From contig NZ_DAHUXJ010000006.1 of the NCBI RefSeq assembly GCF_027307225.1, forward strand, positions 19,208 to 83,207: a DNA stretch of 64,000 nt, read 5' to 3'. Below, in pieces: positions 25,780-35,027 of this stretch (position 1 is its first letter; each line of letters starts with the position of its first letter). The stretch is from Bradyrhizobium sp. GTDB taxonomy: Bacteria; Pseudomonadota; Alphaproteobacteria; Rhizobiales; Xanthobacteraceae. The translations under genes were made by a program, and so were the position numbers. The notes beneath the pieces were generated by a model. That model did not search any database, was not told the DNA's origin, and was given only the letters and a program-made list of their open reading frames with translations.

Positions 25780-26654
25780 GCGCCGGCCGCCGATTTCGAA
25801 ACGGGGCGACGCCCGGTGAGACGGCGAATAGTTTCGCCTGCCATGCCGCCGAAGCTGAAGGCCAGCAATTCGAGGGGATTGAGATGCACCCGCTCGGACA
25901 GCGGATCCCGCATCTTGAGAAGGCGAACGATCTTGTCCGCGAACGACTGAATGACGGAGATTTCCAGGCCAAGTCGGAAATCCCTGACGTCGGCGGCGAG
26001 CATTCTGCCTTCATCGAGCAACGCTTCGTTACGTACGGCCAGCGTCTGCAGGCATTGCAGAAGCGCTGGCGCAGCGCGCGCTTCGCCCAACTGTTCGACA
26101 GTAGCGCCCGCGGCGGCGAGCGCATCGCGCGGCAGATAGACGCGGTTGAGATCTTTGAAGTCCTTGCCGCAATCCTGCAGGTGGTTGTTGATTTGCAAGC
26201 CGGCGCAAATTGCATCCGACGCCGCCCAGGTGGACGTGTTTTCACCATGCACGTCGAGCACGAACCTGCCGACCGGCATCGCCGAGTAGCGGCAATAGTG
26301 AATCACTTCGTCCCAGTTCTCGTAACGAAGCTTGGTCACGTCCATGCGAAAGGCGGTCAAGAGATCGAGCGCATGGCGCGGCGGCATTCCCCGCTCGGCC
26401 AGCGCCCGGCGGAGATTGACCGCCTCCGCCTGGCTGTCACCCTTGCCGAGCAATTCGGTCTCGAGAAGATCGAGAAGCGAGAGCTTTTCGTCTCCGCTCA
26501 AGGTCGGATGATCGGCGATGTCGTCGGCGGTTCTGACGAAATTATAGAAGGCGAGAATCAGCGCCCGATGCGACGGATGGATGATCCACGACGCGACCGG
26601 AAAATTCTCGTCGCGGTAGCCCTTGCCGGATCGCCATTCGCTCGCGTTGATCAT
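25776..26654 (-). CDS. hpnC: HpnC, hydroxysqualene synthase
   Basis: Converts presqualene diphosphate to hydroxysqualene. It has 292 residues. Motifs: ENFPVASWIIHPSHR near the start, VRTADDIADHPTLSGDEKL near residue 40, CRYSAMPVGRFVLDVHG near 125, and NNHLQDCGKDFKDLNRVYLP near 157. First gene of the hpnC-hpnD-hpnE-shc-hpnG operon; about 150 bases upstream of it contain the terminator of the next gene and its own promoter region. Confidence 0.94.
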   Translation of the reverse strand: MINASEWRSGKGYRDENFPVASWIIHPSHRALILAFYNFVRTADDIADHPTLSGDEKLSLLDLLETELLGKGDSQAEAVNLRRALAERGMPPRHALDLLTAFRMDVTKLRYENWDEVIHYCRYSAMPVGRFVLDVHGENTSTWAASDAICAGLQINNHLQDCGKDFKDLNRVYLPRDALAAAGATVEQLGEARAAPALLQCLQTLAVRNEALLDEGRMLAADVRDFRLGLEISVIQSFADKIVRLLKMRDPLSERVHLNPLELLAFSFGGMAGETIRRLTGRRPVSKSAAGA

Positions 26655-26780
26655 CTTGGAAGCTGGCTACGCTGTTTCGTTTGTTTGCGCCGGATATCGC
26701 CGCACGCGTGTGGAACCTAAGCCCCATATAGGGGAATAATTCCTCAAAACCAATGCCATGAACGAAGGTAAGCAAGGCAA

Positions 26781-26805
26781 AGCCGCCCCCGGAACGGGGG
26801 CGGCT
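26781..26805 (-). terminator. Strong GC hairpin after the Cys-rich gene
   Basis: Perfect 11 bp stem AGCCGCCCCCG / CGGGGGCGGCT with loop GAA. On the minus strand it is followed by TTGCCTTGCTT, a weak T-rich tail. Likely a factor-independent terminator separating the Cys-rich gene from the hpnC operon. Confidence 0.7.
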
Positions 26806-26833
26806 CGCTTCCAAAGACCTTAATTTTAAGCCC

Positions 26834-27067
26834 TTATTGGCCGTGGTCGGTCAGAACCTTGTCGCAAGTCTTGGTGAGCTTGGGACGATTCTGTTGCAGG
26901 CAGTTCAGCACGATCAGATCAGGCTGATCCATCATCGAGCGACAGAACTTCTGCACGTCGCGAGCGCAGGCTTTCTGCTCCTCCGGCGTTCCGCTGTGTT
27001 GATCGGCGAACGCCGCGCCGGAGGCCACCAGCGACAGCAGGCCGGCTACGAAGAAAGATTTACGCAT
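26834..27067 (-). CDS. Small secreted cysteine-rich repeat protein
   Basis: 77 residues with a signal peptide (MRKSFFVAGLLSLVASGAAF, cleavage near AFA-DQ). The mature part has four cysteines in the spacing of the cysteine-rich (GLG1-type) repeat: KACARDVQKFC, then LNCLQQNR and TKTCDKVL. A periplasmic protein of unknown role. It ends just before the strong hairpin and starts in a long intergenic region. Confidence 0.8.
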   Translation of the reverse strand: MRKSFFVAGLLSLVASGAAFADQHSGTPEEQKACARDVQKFCRSMMDQPDLIVLNCLQQNRPKLTKTCDKVLTDHGQ

Positions 27068-27510
27068 TGTGTTCCTTTGTTCTTACGGCAGAGATTTCCA
27101 ACCCGAATAGCACGAGGCATCAGCGGGGCAGACTATTCGGGTTGTGAAGGCCGCCGACCGCGGCAACAGAAGCACTGGCAAATACGGCCAAATTTGCGAC
27201 GGCCATCCTCCTAAATTGCGGTCCTCGAAGGCAGATTCGGAGGAGCGCGTAACCGATTGGTATCACGGACCATTTTTGCGGATCTAAGCGCTAGACGATT
27301 GTCGCGCGGCGAGAACTTCACAATACCTGAAGTCGCACGCGTTTCGCGAGCAAAAAAAAGCGATTGCCGCAATTTGCCTCATCCATGCAGGATTTTCCGA
27401 GAACTGACGCTGCGTTCGACTGGCCTTTGAACCTAACCCTTGGCCGACACACCAACCACATGCGCGGCGATGGCCGCATCCAGGAATGTCACATTCGAAG
27501 GGGGTTCAGC
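27068..27510. other. Intergenic region, no gene seen
   Basis: About 440 bases between divergent genes. An open frame extends left from 27511 to 27364, but its sequence lacks coding character and the preferred start at 27511 has a clear ribosome site. No long inverted repeat or operator was recognised. Confidence 0.45.
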
Positions 27511-28011
27511 ATGAAATGCTCGGGTTCAGGCTTGGTCGGGCAAACCATCAAGGCAAGCGCCGTTATCGCCACACTGGTTCTGTCGACGTCGGCCGGGCAC
27601 GCGCAGGCGCGCCCGTTTGCCGGCTTTGACGGAGCCTGGTCCGGCAACGGAACAGTTTCGCTGTCGGACGGCTCGAGCGAGCGGCTGCGCTGTCGAGCGG
27701 TCTACCAAGTCGATGGCACTGGGCTTGTATTGAAGCAAACGCTTCGCTGCGCCAGCGACAGCTACAAGTTCGATCTCTCCAGCGACGTCACCAGCCACGG
27801 CGATCATATCACCGGCAACTGGTCGGAAACGAACCGCAATATCTCGGGGAGCCTGCTAGGAACCGCCGGCAACGGCAAGATTGACGTGACGGTCGAATCC
27901 GCCGGCTTTTCTGCAACCTTGACGTTGCGGACCACCGGCAACAGGCAGACCGTTCAGATCAGTTCCAAGGGCGACATCAGGGGCGTATCGATCACGATGG
28001 TGAGGAGCTAA
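27511..28011 (+). CDS. Exported hypothetical protein
   Basis: 166 residues from MKCSGSGLVGQTIKASAVIA, with GGGGG six bases upstream of the ATG. It has a signal peptide ending near HAQA-RP. The mature domain (FDGAWSGNGTVSLSDGSSER, GNWSETNRNISGSL, ATLTLRTTGNRQTVQ) is rich in short beta strands and resembles a small beta-barrel periplasmic fold. I do not recognise a named family. It converges on the MMPL gene with nine bases between stops. Confidence 0.7.
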   Translation: MKCSGSGLVGQTIKASAVIATLVLSTSAGHAQARPFAGFDGAWSGNGTVSLSDGSSERLRCRAVYQVDGTGLVLKQTLRCASDSYKFDLSSDVTSHGDHITGNWSETNRNISGSLLGTAGNGKIDVTVESAGFSATLTLRTTGNRQTVQISSKGDIRGVSITMVRS

Positions 28012-28020
28012 AGCGCTCAC

Positions 28021-30432
28021 CTAGCCCTTCCCGCCCGATTGCTGCGCTGGTCCTGCGGAATGCGTCATTCCGCGGATCCGCTGCGACAGCGTGATCAAAA
28101 ACATCGCCGTCGGGCGAAGAATGAAGAGGTCGGCCACCAGCGCCGACACCATGGAAAAGGCGCTGAGCCAACCGAACAGGCGAAGCGACGGCAGCGCGGA
28201 AAATACCGTGACGACGAGGCCGCAGGCCAGCACCACCGTGGTCAGGATCAATGCGGGGCCCATCAGCACCGTCGCACGCTCCACCGCAACATCGGGCGTG
28301 ACGCCAGGCTTCGACTCCTGCCTCAGGCGGTTGAGGAAGTGAATGGTGGCGCTGAGCCCCAGACCGAACGACACCGTGAGTGCCACGACGCTCGCAAATT
28401 GCAGCCCCTCACCCAGCAGCCAGAGCACCGTGCCGGACAGTACCACCGGAAAAATTCCGGGCAGGATGCAGGAGAACATCACAACGACTGAACGGAACGC
28501 GAGCCCGATGAAGATGGCGACGAGCGCGAATTCAACGGTCAGGCCGCGGTTGAGCTTTTCGATCATGTTGGCCGAATTGCGCGCGGCGATCGCTGAAAGT
28601 CCGGTGACCGCGATCTCGTAGCCGGGATGCGCCTTGCGCACGGCATCCAGACCGTGGTCGAGCTTCTCGACCACGGGAAGGATTTGGCTGGAATCAAGGT
28701 CCGGCACCCTGCCCGACACCACCACTGCGTCCTGATTGGCGTCGATAAAACGCTGCACCAGATATTTGGGGATGACGCTGACATATTCTTTCAGCGTCGC
28801 AACGTCCGACTTGCCGGTCTTCTCTGCGAGCCAGCGCCGCAGCGTCTCCAGTGACCAGACGTTTCCGACGCCCGCCGTCTTCTCGACCTGCGAGTGAACA
28901 TCCGCGATGGTCTGCAAGGTTTGCGGGTCGTAAAGCGAAGCGCCCTTCGGGAATTCGATCAGCACGTCGATCGCATTGGCGCCGGTCAACTTGGCGTCGA
29001 GCCGGCTGCTGGCGGCAACCGCCTGCTGCTTGTCCGGCACCTGGTCGGCCAGCCGGTAGCGCGGCTCGAGATTGGCGTAGATGGTCGCCAGGCCACCGAC
29101 GAACAATACCGCAATCAGGCTGAAAAGGCCGGGCCGGCTGACCATCCGCACGGCAATCCAGTAACAAAAATTCCGCAGCATCTGCACGCCGGCGTCGGCG
29201 CTCTGGAATTTGACCGCAAATAATCTTTCGTTGCGCACGAACAGCACGCCGAACACCGGCACGAGCGACAACACCGCGACAAGCGCAATGATCGTCGCTG
29301 CCAGTCCGGCCTCCCCGAACTTGCGGATCAGGTCGGAGTTCGAAAACTGCAAGGCAATGAACGAGATTCCGGCGGTGCCGTGGGTCAATACGCAGGCAGG
29401 TCCGACGACCAGCACCGCGTTGCGGAACGCCGTGAATTTGTCTTGTCCGGCAATCAGGCGGTCGCGCGCGGCAAAGGTGAGCTGCATCGAATCGGAGAAG
29501 CTGATCACCATGATCAGCGGCGTCATCACGTTGAGGAACATGTTGAGGCTGAAACCGGCCCAGCCCAGGCCGCCGAGCGCCAGCAGGATCGCGATGATCG
29601 GCGGGAACGCCGCCACTACCATGAACGATATCTTGCGGAAGAAGATGATGGCGATGACGCACCCGGCCAGAATGCCAAGGATGTTGTAGGTGAGACCGTC
29701 ACGCTCGACCGCATTGCGGATTTCGAGTTGCATCACGGGCACACCGGATAACTCGACCTTGAGACCGGTATTGCCGAGATCCTCGGCCATCAGCTTCCTG
29801 ATGTCGCCGATCGTCTTGCCGAGCTTGTTGCTGGCGACGACGTCCGGCTCGAGCGACAGCACGATCAGCGCCAGCGTGCCGTCTTCCGACAGCAGCTTGC
29901 CGCGAATGAGTTCGTTCGACTTCACCGTCTCGATGAACTTGGCGTAGTCGGCGCCTTCCGGCAGCTGCGAGGGAAACAACGCAGCCGGGAATTTACCAGG
30001 CGCCGGCGCCTGACGCGCCGAGAACAGCGAGATCAGGCCGCGGGTGCCCTCGACGAGTTGCAGATCGGTGACGAAGTCACGCAGCTTTTCGAGATTGTCG
30101 CGCGCAAGCAGGTTCTTGCCTTCGACAACCACGAGCACGTCGAATTCCGTCGCCGGGAACCGTTTGATTTCCGATTCATACTGCCGGTATTCCTTGGAAT
30201 CCGAGCGGAACAGCTGGCTCAGCGAATCGTCGATCTTGATGCGCTGGATTCCGAAAATCGCGCCGATGATGAGCGCTACCAGAATGATGCAGGATACGAT
30301 CGGGGCTTTGACTGCGATGAGCCCCATTCGTTCAAGCCCGAAGGCGATGCTCGACATCGGCCGCTGTTCGATTTTCTCGACATGGACTTCGTTGTCGCTG
30401 TTCTTTTCGAGCATGCCCTGTCCAATTCTCAC
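28021..30432 (-). CDS. MMPL/RND family transporter (second copy)
   Basis: Inner-membrane RND permease of 803 residues with the same design as HpnN: N-terminal helix (about 40-60), periplasmic loop, helical block with FSDSMQLTFAARDRLIAG, second loop, and second block with VVALTVSFGLGLSATIHFLNRL. It lies between the hopanoid synthesis genes and hpnP, so a role in hopanoid or other lipid transport is plausible but unproven. Start is uncertain: an ATG at 30414 (MLEKNSDN) is as good as the one at 30432. Confidence 0.85.
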   Translation of the reverse strand: MRIGQGMLEKNSDNEVHVEKIEQRPMSSIAFGLERMGLIAVKAPIVSCIILVALIIGAIFGIQRIKIDDSLSQLFRSDSKEYRQYESEIKRFPATEFDVLVVVEGKNLLARDNLEKLRDFVTDLQLVEGTRGLISLFSARQAPAPGKFPAALFPSQLPEGADYAKFIETVKSNELIRGKLLSEDGTLALIVLSLEPDVVASNKLGKTIGDIRKLMAEDLGNTGLKVELSGVPVMQLEIRNAVERDGLTYNILGILAGCVIAIIFFRKISFMVVAAFPPIIAILLALGGLGWAGFSLNMFLNVMTPLIMVISFSDSMQLTFAARDRLIAGQDKFTAFRNAVLVVGPACVLTHGTAGISFIALQFSNSDLIRKFGEAGLAATIIALVAVLSLVPVFGVLFVRNERLFAVKFQSADAGVQMLRNFCYWIAVRMVSRPGLFSLIAVLFVGGLATIYANLEPRYRLADQVPDKQQAVAASSRLDAKLTGANAIDVLIEFPKGASLYDPQTLQTIADVHSQVEKTAGVGNVWSLETLRRWLAEKTGKSDVATLKEYVSVIPKYLVQRFIDANQDAVVVSGRVPDLDSSQILPVVEKLDHGLDAVRKAHPGYEIAVTGLSAIAARNSANMIEKLNRGLTVEFALVAIFIGLAFRSVVVMFSCILPGIFPVVLSGTVLWLLGEGLQFASVVALTVSFGLGLSATIHFLNRLRQESKPGVTPDVAVERATVLMGPALILTTVVLACGLVVTVFSALPSLRLFGWLSAFSMVSALVADLFILRPTAMFLITLSQRIRGMTHSAGPAQQSGGKG

Positions 30433-30613
30433 ATCAGCTCAAATAGTCGCAAACCAAGTAACGAAAAACGGATCCAACCTGGAAAGTTCCGGATGATGGG
30501 GGCGAAGCGCCACGCAATAGCTGTTGAAAACAAACAACAATTTTGCAGACGACGTGTAGCAGGTCCTGAAGGCTTCCCGCAAGCAGAGCCCTTGGCCGAA
30601 CGCGACTACCGGC
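30433..30613. other. Intergenic stretch upstream of the second MMPL gene
   Basis: Contains the presumed promoter of the MMPL gene (minus strand). No gene or clear operator seen; the short open frames here look non-coding. Confidence 0.4.
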
Positions 30614-30692
30614 CTAGTACCGCCGATCTGAAGTCCCTGCACCACAAGCGGCGAATTCGATCCGGGACTTCAGATCGATAAAGCGGTACTAG
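30614..30692. repeat. Paired-hairpin element A, hairpin 1
   Basis: 79 bp bounded by CTAGTACCGC and GCGGTACTAG, with stem GATCTGAAGTCCC / GGGACTTCAGATC. Near-identical in inverted orientation to 43398-43475. Confidence 0.9.
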
Positions 30693-30710
30693 AATCAATA
30701 AGTTTGTGAG

Positions 30711-30782
30711 TAGCCTATGACTTTCCGAAGTTCGTGAAGGTGGGCGCTGCGGTGGAGCATGAACTTCGGAAAGTGGGCACTA
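30711..30782. repeat. Paired-hairpin element A, hairpin 2
   Basis: Stem ACTTTCCGAAGTTC / GAACTTCGGAAAGT, right boundary GGGCACTA, left boundary decayed (TAGCCTATG). It matches the reverse complement of 43308-43383. Its last three bases serve as the eutC stop codon (TAG on the minus strand). Confidence 0.85.
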
Positions 30783-31583
30783 TTCCTCCACGAAATTGTC
30801 ACGTTCGCCTGAATTGACGATCAAACCGCCGCCCGATTGACCCCCGCTTTCGTCCTTCAGCGCGATTCCCGTCACCTCCCGAGCCAGGCCTTCGCGAATC
30901 AGCCAGCTTGCCTTTGCTGCGGCATCTTCATGGCTGAGCCCGGCGCGGTGGATATTGGAAACACAGTTGCGCTTTTCGTCCGTCATTCCGACGGCCGGCG
31001 CAAAGGTCAGATAGACCCCGAGGCTGTCCGCCGCCGACAGACCCGGCCGTTCGCCGATCAACATGACGGTCATGGACGAACCGAGGATACCGCCGATCTC
31101 ATCGCCCAATGCCACGCGCGCGCCGGTTGCGACAACGCCGTGGGCGAAACCGATGGCGTCGGCCGCCAAGAGCGGCAGCAGCCGTCGCAACAGCGCCATA
31201 GCATGCGTATTGACCGCGGTCGGTGAAAGCCCGTCACCGATGACGATCGCGAGCCCGCCCGCCCGACCGGAATGGCTTGCGAGCCTGGCTTTCGAATCGT
31301 CGTCAAGCCTGCGTCCGAGATCGGGACGAGCGAGATAGTCCTTGCGGCCTGGCGCCCGGCTGGCAACGCGTGTGGCATTCAAACCAAGATCGGCGAGACC
31401 CGCCACGAGGCCATCTGCGTCGAATGCCGCATGGACCGCGTCCCGTGCCCGCGCATGATCGAGGGAAAATTCGAGCAGTTCTTTGGTCGGCAGGCTCGCA
31501 CCGGCGAGGCCGAGCGCCACGCGGGCAGGCGTCAATTCGCTCAAGCGCGAGAGCGACGGCAATTGCGACACCTCGGTCTTCAT
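30780..31583 (-). CDS. eutC: Ethanolamine ammonia-lyase light chain EutC
   Basis: Small subunit of the adenosylcobalamin-dependent lyase that splits ethanolamine into acetaldehyde and ammonia. It has 267 residues. Typical sequence: [65 protein letters not shown] and [18 protein letters not shown]. It begins six bases after the hpnP stop, whereas eutB, its obligate partner, lies upstream of hpnP. The stop codon is supplied by the edge of a hairpin repeat, so its tail may have been altered. Confidence 0.93.
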   Translation of the reverse strand: MKTEVSQLPSLSRLSELTPARVALGLAGASLPTKELLEFSLDHARARDAVHAAFDADGLVAGLADLGLNATRVASRAPGRKDYLARPDLGRRLDDDSKARLASHSGRAGGLAIVIGDGLSPTAVNTHAMALLRRLLPLLAADAIGFAHGVVATGARVALGDEIGGILGSSMTVMLIGERPGLSAADSLGVYLTFAPAVGMTDEKRNCVSNIHRAGLSHEDAAAKASWLIREGLAREVTGIALKDESGGQSGGGLIVNSGERDNFVEE

Positions 31584-31589
31584 AAGACG

Positions 31590-33197
31590 TTACTCGGCAG
31601 GGACGGAAGCCTCACGCAGCCGCATGGAATAGTTCGACGCATTTTGCCGGCCGGCGGAAGCTGCGCGCGCGAACATGATGAGATGATGGCCAACGGTCAG
31701 CGCCTCGATCAGATGCTCGATCTCGCCGCGGGCCAGACGGCGCAGGGCGAACTTCCAGAATTCAAGCTTGTAGTCGCCGAGAACACCGACCCTCCAGAAG
31801 ATGTTTCGCAGCATGATGAGACCAAGCCTGATGTGCGGCCATGTTGCCCGTTTTTCTGACGGCGGCTTGATCCGCTTGCTATAGGTTTCCCGGATTTGAA
31901 ATTCGTAACGCTGCAGCAGTTTGGCGGGCTCGTAGGCTGCGCCCATGCACCTGCGCCAGGCGCCGACGACGTCGTCATACGGCATGCGAAAATCGACGTT
32001 GGACTCCCTCCCCTCATCCTCGACCAGGCGGTTCTCCCTGATCAGGCGATCCCAGAGCGGTGTCTTCGGCAACGCCTGAAGCAGGTTGATGGTGAGAAGC
32101 GGGATTTGCGACGCCTCGATGAACTGCATCAAGTGCTGTTCGGTCTCCGGCTTGTCGGTATCCAGCCCGAGAATGATTCCCGACACGACTTCCATGCCGT
32201 AGCTGTTGATGGTCCGGATGCCTTCCATGATGGGGACCATCATGTTGTGATCCTTGTGCATCGCTTTCAGCGCCACCGGATCCGGTGTCTCGATGCCGCA
32301 GAAAATCGTGCAGAAATAGGCCTCGCGCATCCCGGCCAGGATTTCAGGCCGCTTGGCGATGTTCAATGTCGCCTCGCATGAGAAACGCAGGACGAAGCCG
32401 GTCTTCTTTTGCCACTCGATCAGATGCGGCAGCAGTTCGAGCGCCGCCTTGCGGTTGCCGATGAAATTATCGTCGACGAAATAGACCGAGCCGCGAATTC
32501 CACATTCAAGCAGCTTGTCGAGTTCGGCCGTGATTTGTTGCGGCGTCTTCAGACGCGGGTTGCGGCCATAGAGCCCGGGAATGTCACAGAACTCGCACTG
32601 ATACGGACATCCGCTCGAATACTGAATGCTGCCGAGAAAATAGTGCTTGAGATCGGCGAGTTCATAAGCGGGAAGCGGAAACTTGGCCATGTCGAGACGA
32701 TCGGCGGTCTTGAGCACGACTTGTTCTGCGGGACGCGAACAGTCGCGCGCGAGGCGCGCGATCAACTCATCGGTGGCATCGCCCAGTTCCCCGACATGCA
32801 GATAGTCGAACGAAGGATAGTAATCGGGACATGCGCTGACCGAGGGGCCGCCGATCGCAACCGGGAGGTCGAACGCATGCGCACGTTGGCAAATATCGTT
32901 CATCTGGCGCCGCTGGATGTGCATGCCGCTGACAAAGACGGCTTCCGCCCACTCGAAATCCTCGTCGGTTGCGGGCCGCATATTTTCGTCGATGAAGCGG
33001 ACCGACCAGTTTTCGGGCATGTAGGCTGCGATCAACAGCAATCCCTGCGGCGGCATGAAGCCCCGGACACCGTCGGTCAACGGATAGGCGTGCTCGAACG
33101 AACCAAAGGACGGTGTATAGCGCGGAAAGACACACAAAATACGACGCACCGTGTCAGCGTTTGCAGCTCTCATCACTCCCTCTGGCGCCTCTTTCAT
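31590..33197 (-). CDS. hpnP: HpnP, hopanoid C-2 methylase (B12-binding radical SAM)
   Basis: Adds the 2-methyl group to hopanoids, the source of 2-methylhopane biomarkers. It has 535 residues. The N-terminal cobalamin-binding domain begins RILCVFPRYTPSFGSFEHAY and includes GLLLIAAYMPENWSVRFIDE. The radical SAM motif is CPYQCEFCDIPGLYGRNPR near residue 195, followed by a DDNFIGNRKAA segment, and the C-terminal domain is the one found in this B12-radical-SAM class. It closely matches HpnP of Rhodopseudomonas from memory. It lies between eutB (119 bases) and eutC (six bases) on the same strand. Regulation by the general stress sigma factor is known in a relative; I could not find a well-spaced site here. 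Confidence 0.9.
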   Translation of the reverse strand: MKEAPEGVMRAANADTVRRILCVFPRYTPSFGSFEHAYPLTDGVRGFMPPQGLLLIAAYMPENWSVRFIDENMRPATDEDFEWAEAVFVSGMHIQRRQMNDICQRAHAFDLPVAIGGPSVSACPDYYPSFDYLHVGELGDATDELIARLARDCSRPAEQVVLKTADRLDMAKFPLPAYELADLKHYFLGSIQYSSGCPYQCEFCDIPGLYGRNPRLKTPQQITAELDKLLECGIRGSVYFVDDNFIGNRKAALELLPHLIEWQKKTGFVLRFSCEATLNIAKRPEILAGMREAYFCTIFCGIETPDPVALKAMHKDHNMMVPIMEGIRTINSYGMEVVSGIILGLDTDKPETEQHLMQFIEASQIPLLTINLLQALPKTPLWDRLIRENRLVEDEGRESNVDFRMPYDDVVGAWRRCMGAAYEPAKLLQRYEFQIRETYSKRIKPPSEKRATWPHIRLGLIMLRNIFWRVGVLGDYKLEFWKFALRRLARGEIEHLIEALTVGHHLIMFARAASAGRQNASNYSMRLREASVPAE

Positions 33198-33316
33198 CTA
33201 AGTTAATCACGCAACCCGCAGGCTGAACCACCAATTTTTCGGGATTGTGGCAGCGATCTAACCCTGCATCAAACGAAGAGTTGCAAACGCTGCAGGAAAT
33301 AGGTTCGCGAAGGCTG

Positions 33317-34699
33317 TCAGGCAATCATCAGACGGGCGAATTCCGGCAACAAATCACCGTTACCGGCAAGGCGATGATTCGCATCCGCAAGCCCGGTACG
33401 GAATAGCCAGTCGTCGAATTCCGGCGCCCGCTTCAGCTTGAACAGGTCCCGGACATAGAGTGCATCGTGGAACGACGTCGATTGATAATTCAGCATCACG
33501 TCGTCGGCGCCCGGCACCCCCATGATGAAATTCACACCGGCGGCCGCCAGCAGCGTCAGCAGGTTGTCCATGTCGTCCTGATCGGCCTCGGCATGGTTGG
33601 TGTAGCAAACATCGACGCCCAGCGGCAGGCCGAGCAGCTTGCCGCAAAAGTGATCCTCAAGGCCGGCGCGGATGATCTGCTTGCCGTCGTAGAGGTACTC
33701 GGGACCGATAAAGCCCACGACGCTGTTGACCAGCAGCGGGTCGAACGCACGCGCAACGGCGTAAGCGCGCGCCTCGCACGTCTGCTGATCGAGGCCGTGG
33801 TGGGCATTGGCGGACAGCGCCGATCCCTGCCCTGTTTCGAAATACATCACATTGTTGCCGACGATCCCGCGCTGGAGCGACCGTCCGGCATCGTGGGCCT
33901 CGCGCAGCAACGCGAGGTCGACGCCAAAACTCCGATTGGCCGCTTCCGTGCCCGCAACCGACTGGAAGATCAGATCAACCGGCACATGCTCGGCGATCAG
34001 CCGAAGCGTCGTCGTGACATGGGACAGTACGCAAGCCTGGGTCGGAATTTTCAGCCGGCCGATGACGTCGTCGAGCAGATGCAATAGCCTGCCGATGACA
34101 GCAGGATCGTCGCTTGCCGGATTGATGCCGATACAGGCGTCGCCGGCCCCGAGCAGGATGCCATCCAGTATCGACGCGATAATTCCCTTCGCATCATCGA
34201 ACGGATGGTTGGGTTGCAGCCGCACGCTCATTCGCCCGCTCAAGCCGATGGTGTCGCGGAAGGCGGTGACGACTTCACATTTTTTGGCGGCCAGAATTAG
34301 ATCCTGGTTGCGCATCAGCTTTGATACGGCCGCCGCCATTTCCGGGGTAATCCCGCGCGAGATCGCCTTGAGAACATCTCGACTGGCCTTCCCCGAGAGC
34401 AGCCAGTCACGGAACGATCCAACCGTAAGCGAAGAGATAGGCGCAAAGGCTTCCGGATCGTGGCTATCGACGATCAGGCGGGTCACCTCGCAGGCCTCGT
34501 AGGGAATGACCGTCTCGTTGAGGAACTGCTTGAGGGGGACGTCCGCCAGCGCGATCCGGGCGGCGACCATCTGCTCGGCGGTTTCGGCAGCGATCCCCGC
34601 GAGGCGATCGCCTGAGCGCGGAGGGCTCGCTTTGGCGAGGAGATCGCGCAGATCAGCGAAGACGTAGGCGGTGCTACCGATGACGTGCCGATGGGTCAT
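33317..34699 (-). CDS. eutB: Ethanolamine ammonia-lyase heavy chain EutB
   Basis: Catalytic TIM-barrel subunit of 460 residues. Family sequence is seen at VRLQPNHPFDDAKGIIASIL, DACIGINPASDD, NRSFGVDLALLREAHDAGRS, ETGQGSALSANAHHGLDQQT and GVDVCYTNHAEADQDDMDNL. The absence of eut microcompartment genes suggests a soluble two-gene system. It heads a leftward set eutB-hpnP-eutC. The 119-base gap to hpnP may hold a separate promoter. Confidence 0.95.
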   Translation of the reverse strand: MTHRHVIGSTAYVFADLRDLLAKASPPRSGDRLAGIAAETAEQMVAARIALADVPLKQFLNETVIPYEACEVTRLIVDSHDPEAFAPISSLTVGSFRDWLLSGKASRDVLKAISRGITPEMAAAVSKLMRNQDLILAAKKCEVVTAFRDTIGLSGRMSVRLQPNHPFDDAKGIIASILDGILLGAGDACIGINPASDDPAVIGRLLHLLDDVIGRLKIPTQACVLSHVTTTLRLIAEHVPVDLIFQSVAGTEAANRSFGVDLALLREAHDAGRSLQRGIVGNNVMYFETGQGSALSANAHHGLDQQTCEARAYAVARAFDPLLVNSVVGFIGPEYLYDGKQIIRAGLEDHFCGKLLGLPLGVDVCYTNHAEADQDDMDNLLTLLAAAGVNFIMGVPGADDVMLNYQSTSFHDALYVRDLFKLKRAPEFDDWLFRTGLADANHRLAGNGDLLPEFARLMIA

Positions 34700-35027
34700 G
34701 TCTGCTCCGAGCCGGACACCGATACCAGCAAAATGACCTCTCTATCCTAGCATTTTGCACTGCACCTTGCGCCCAACACCGGTCCCATTCGACACCGCAA
34801 ATTTCCTCGCTCGGCTTCTCTGGTTTTCAGCCTAACAAATTGATATAACTAAAGTTCTTAGAAATCGGAGTTGGCATGCAAAATACCAACCGCGGGTTGA
34901 AACGGTGTCATATTGCCTAAAGCAACGTCAAATTTACAATTTCTAGAGGAAGATTTCACATAGTTTCCATGACGGGCCGTCAGGTGCGACTGGCCCCTCC
35001 GAGCGCGGCTGGGGACGCCAATCCATT
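34700..35027. other. Divergent promoter region of eutB and the chemoreceptor
   Basis: Noticeably AT-rich between about 34820 and 34970. No gene, long repeat or confident sigma-factor site was identified. Confidence 0.4.

Noticed and set aside
30614..30782. Paired hairpins considered as a CRISPR array or rho-independent terminators
   Set aside because: There are only two units with different sequences and no constant repeat, and no T run follows the stems.
33198..33316. General stress sigma factor (EcfG-type) promoter ahead of hpnP
   Set aside because: CGAAC and CGTT are present but 13 bases apart, too short for the usual spacing.
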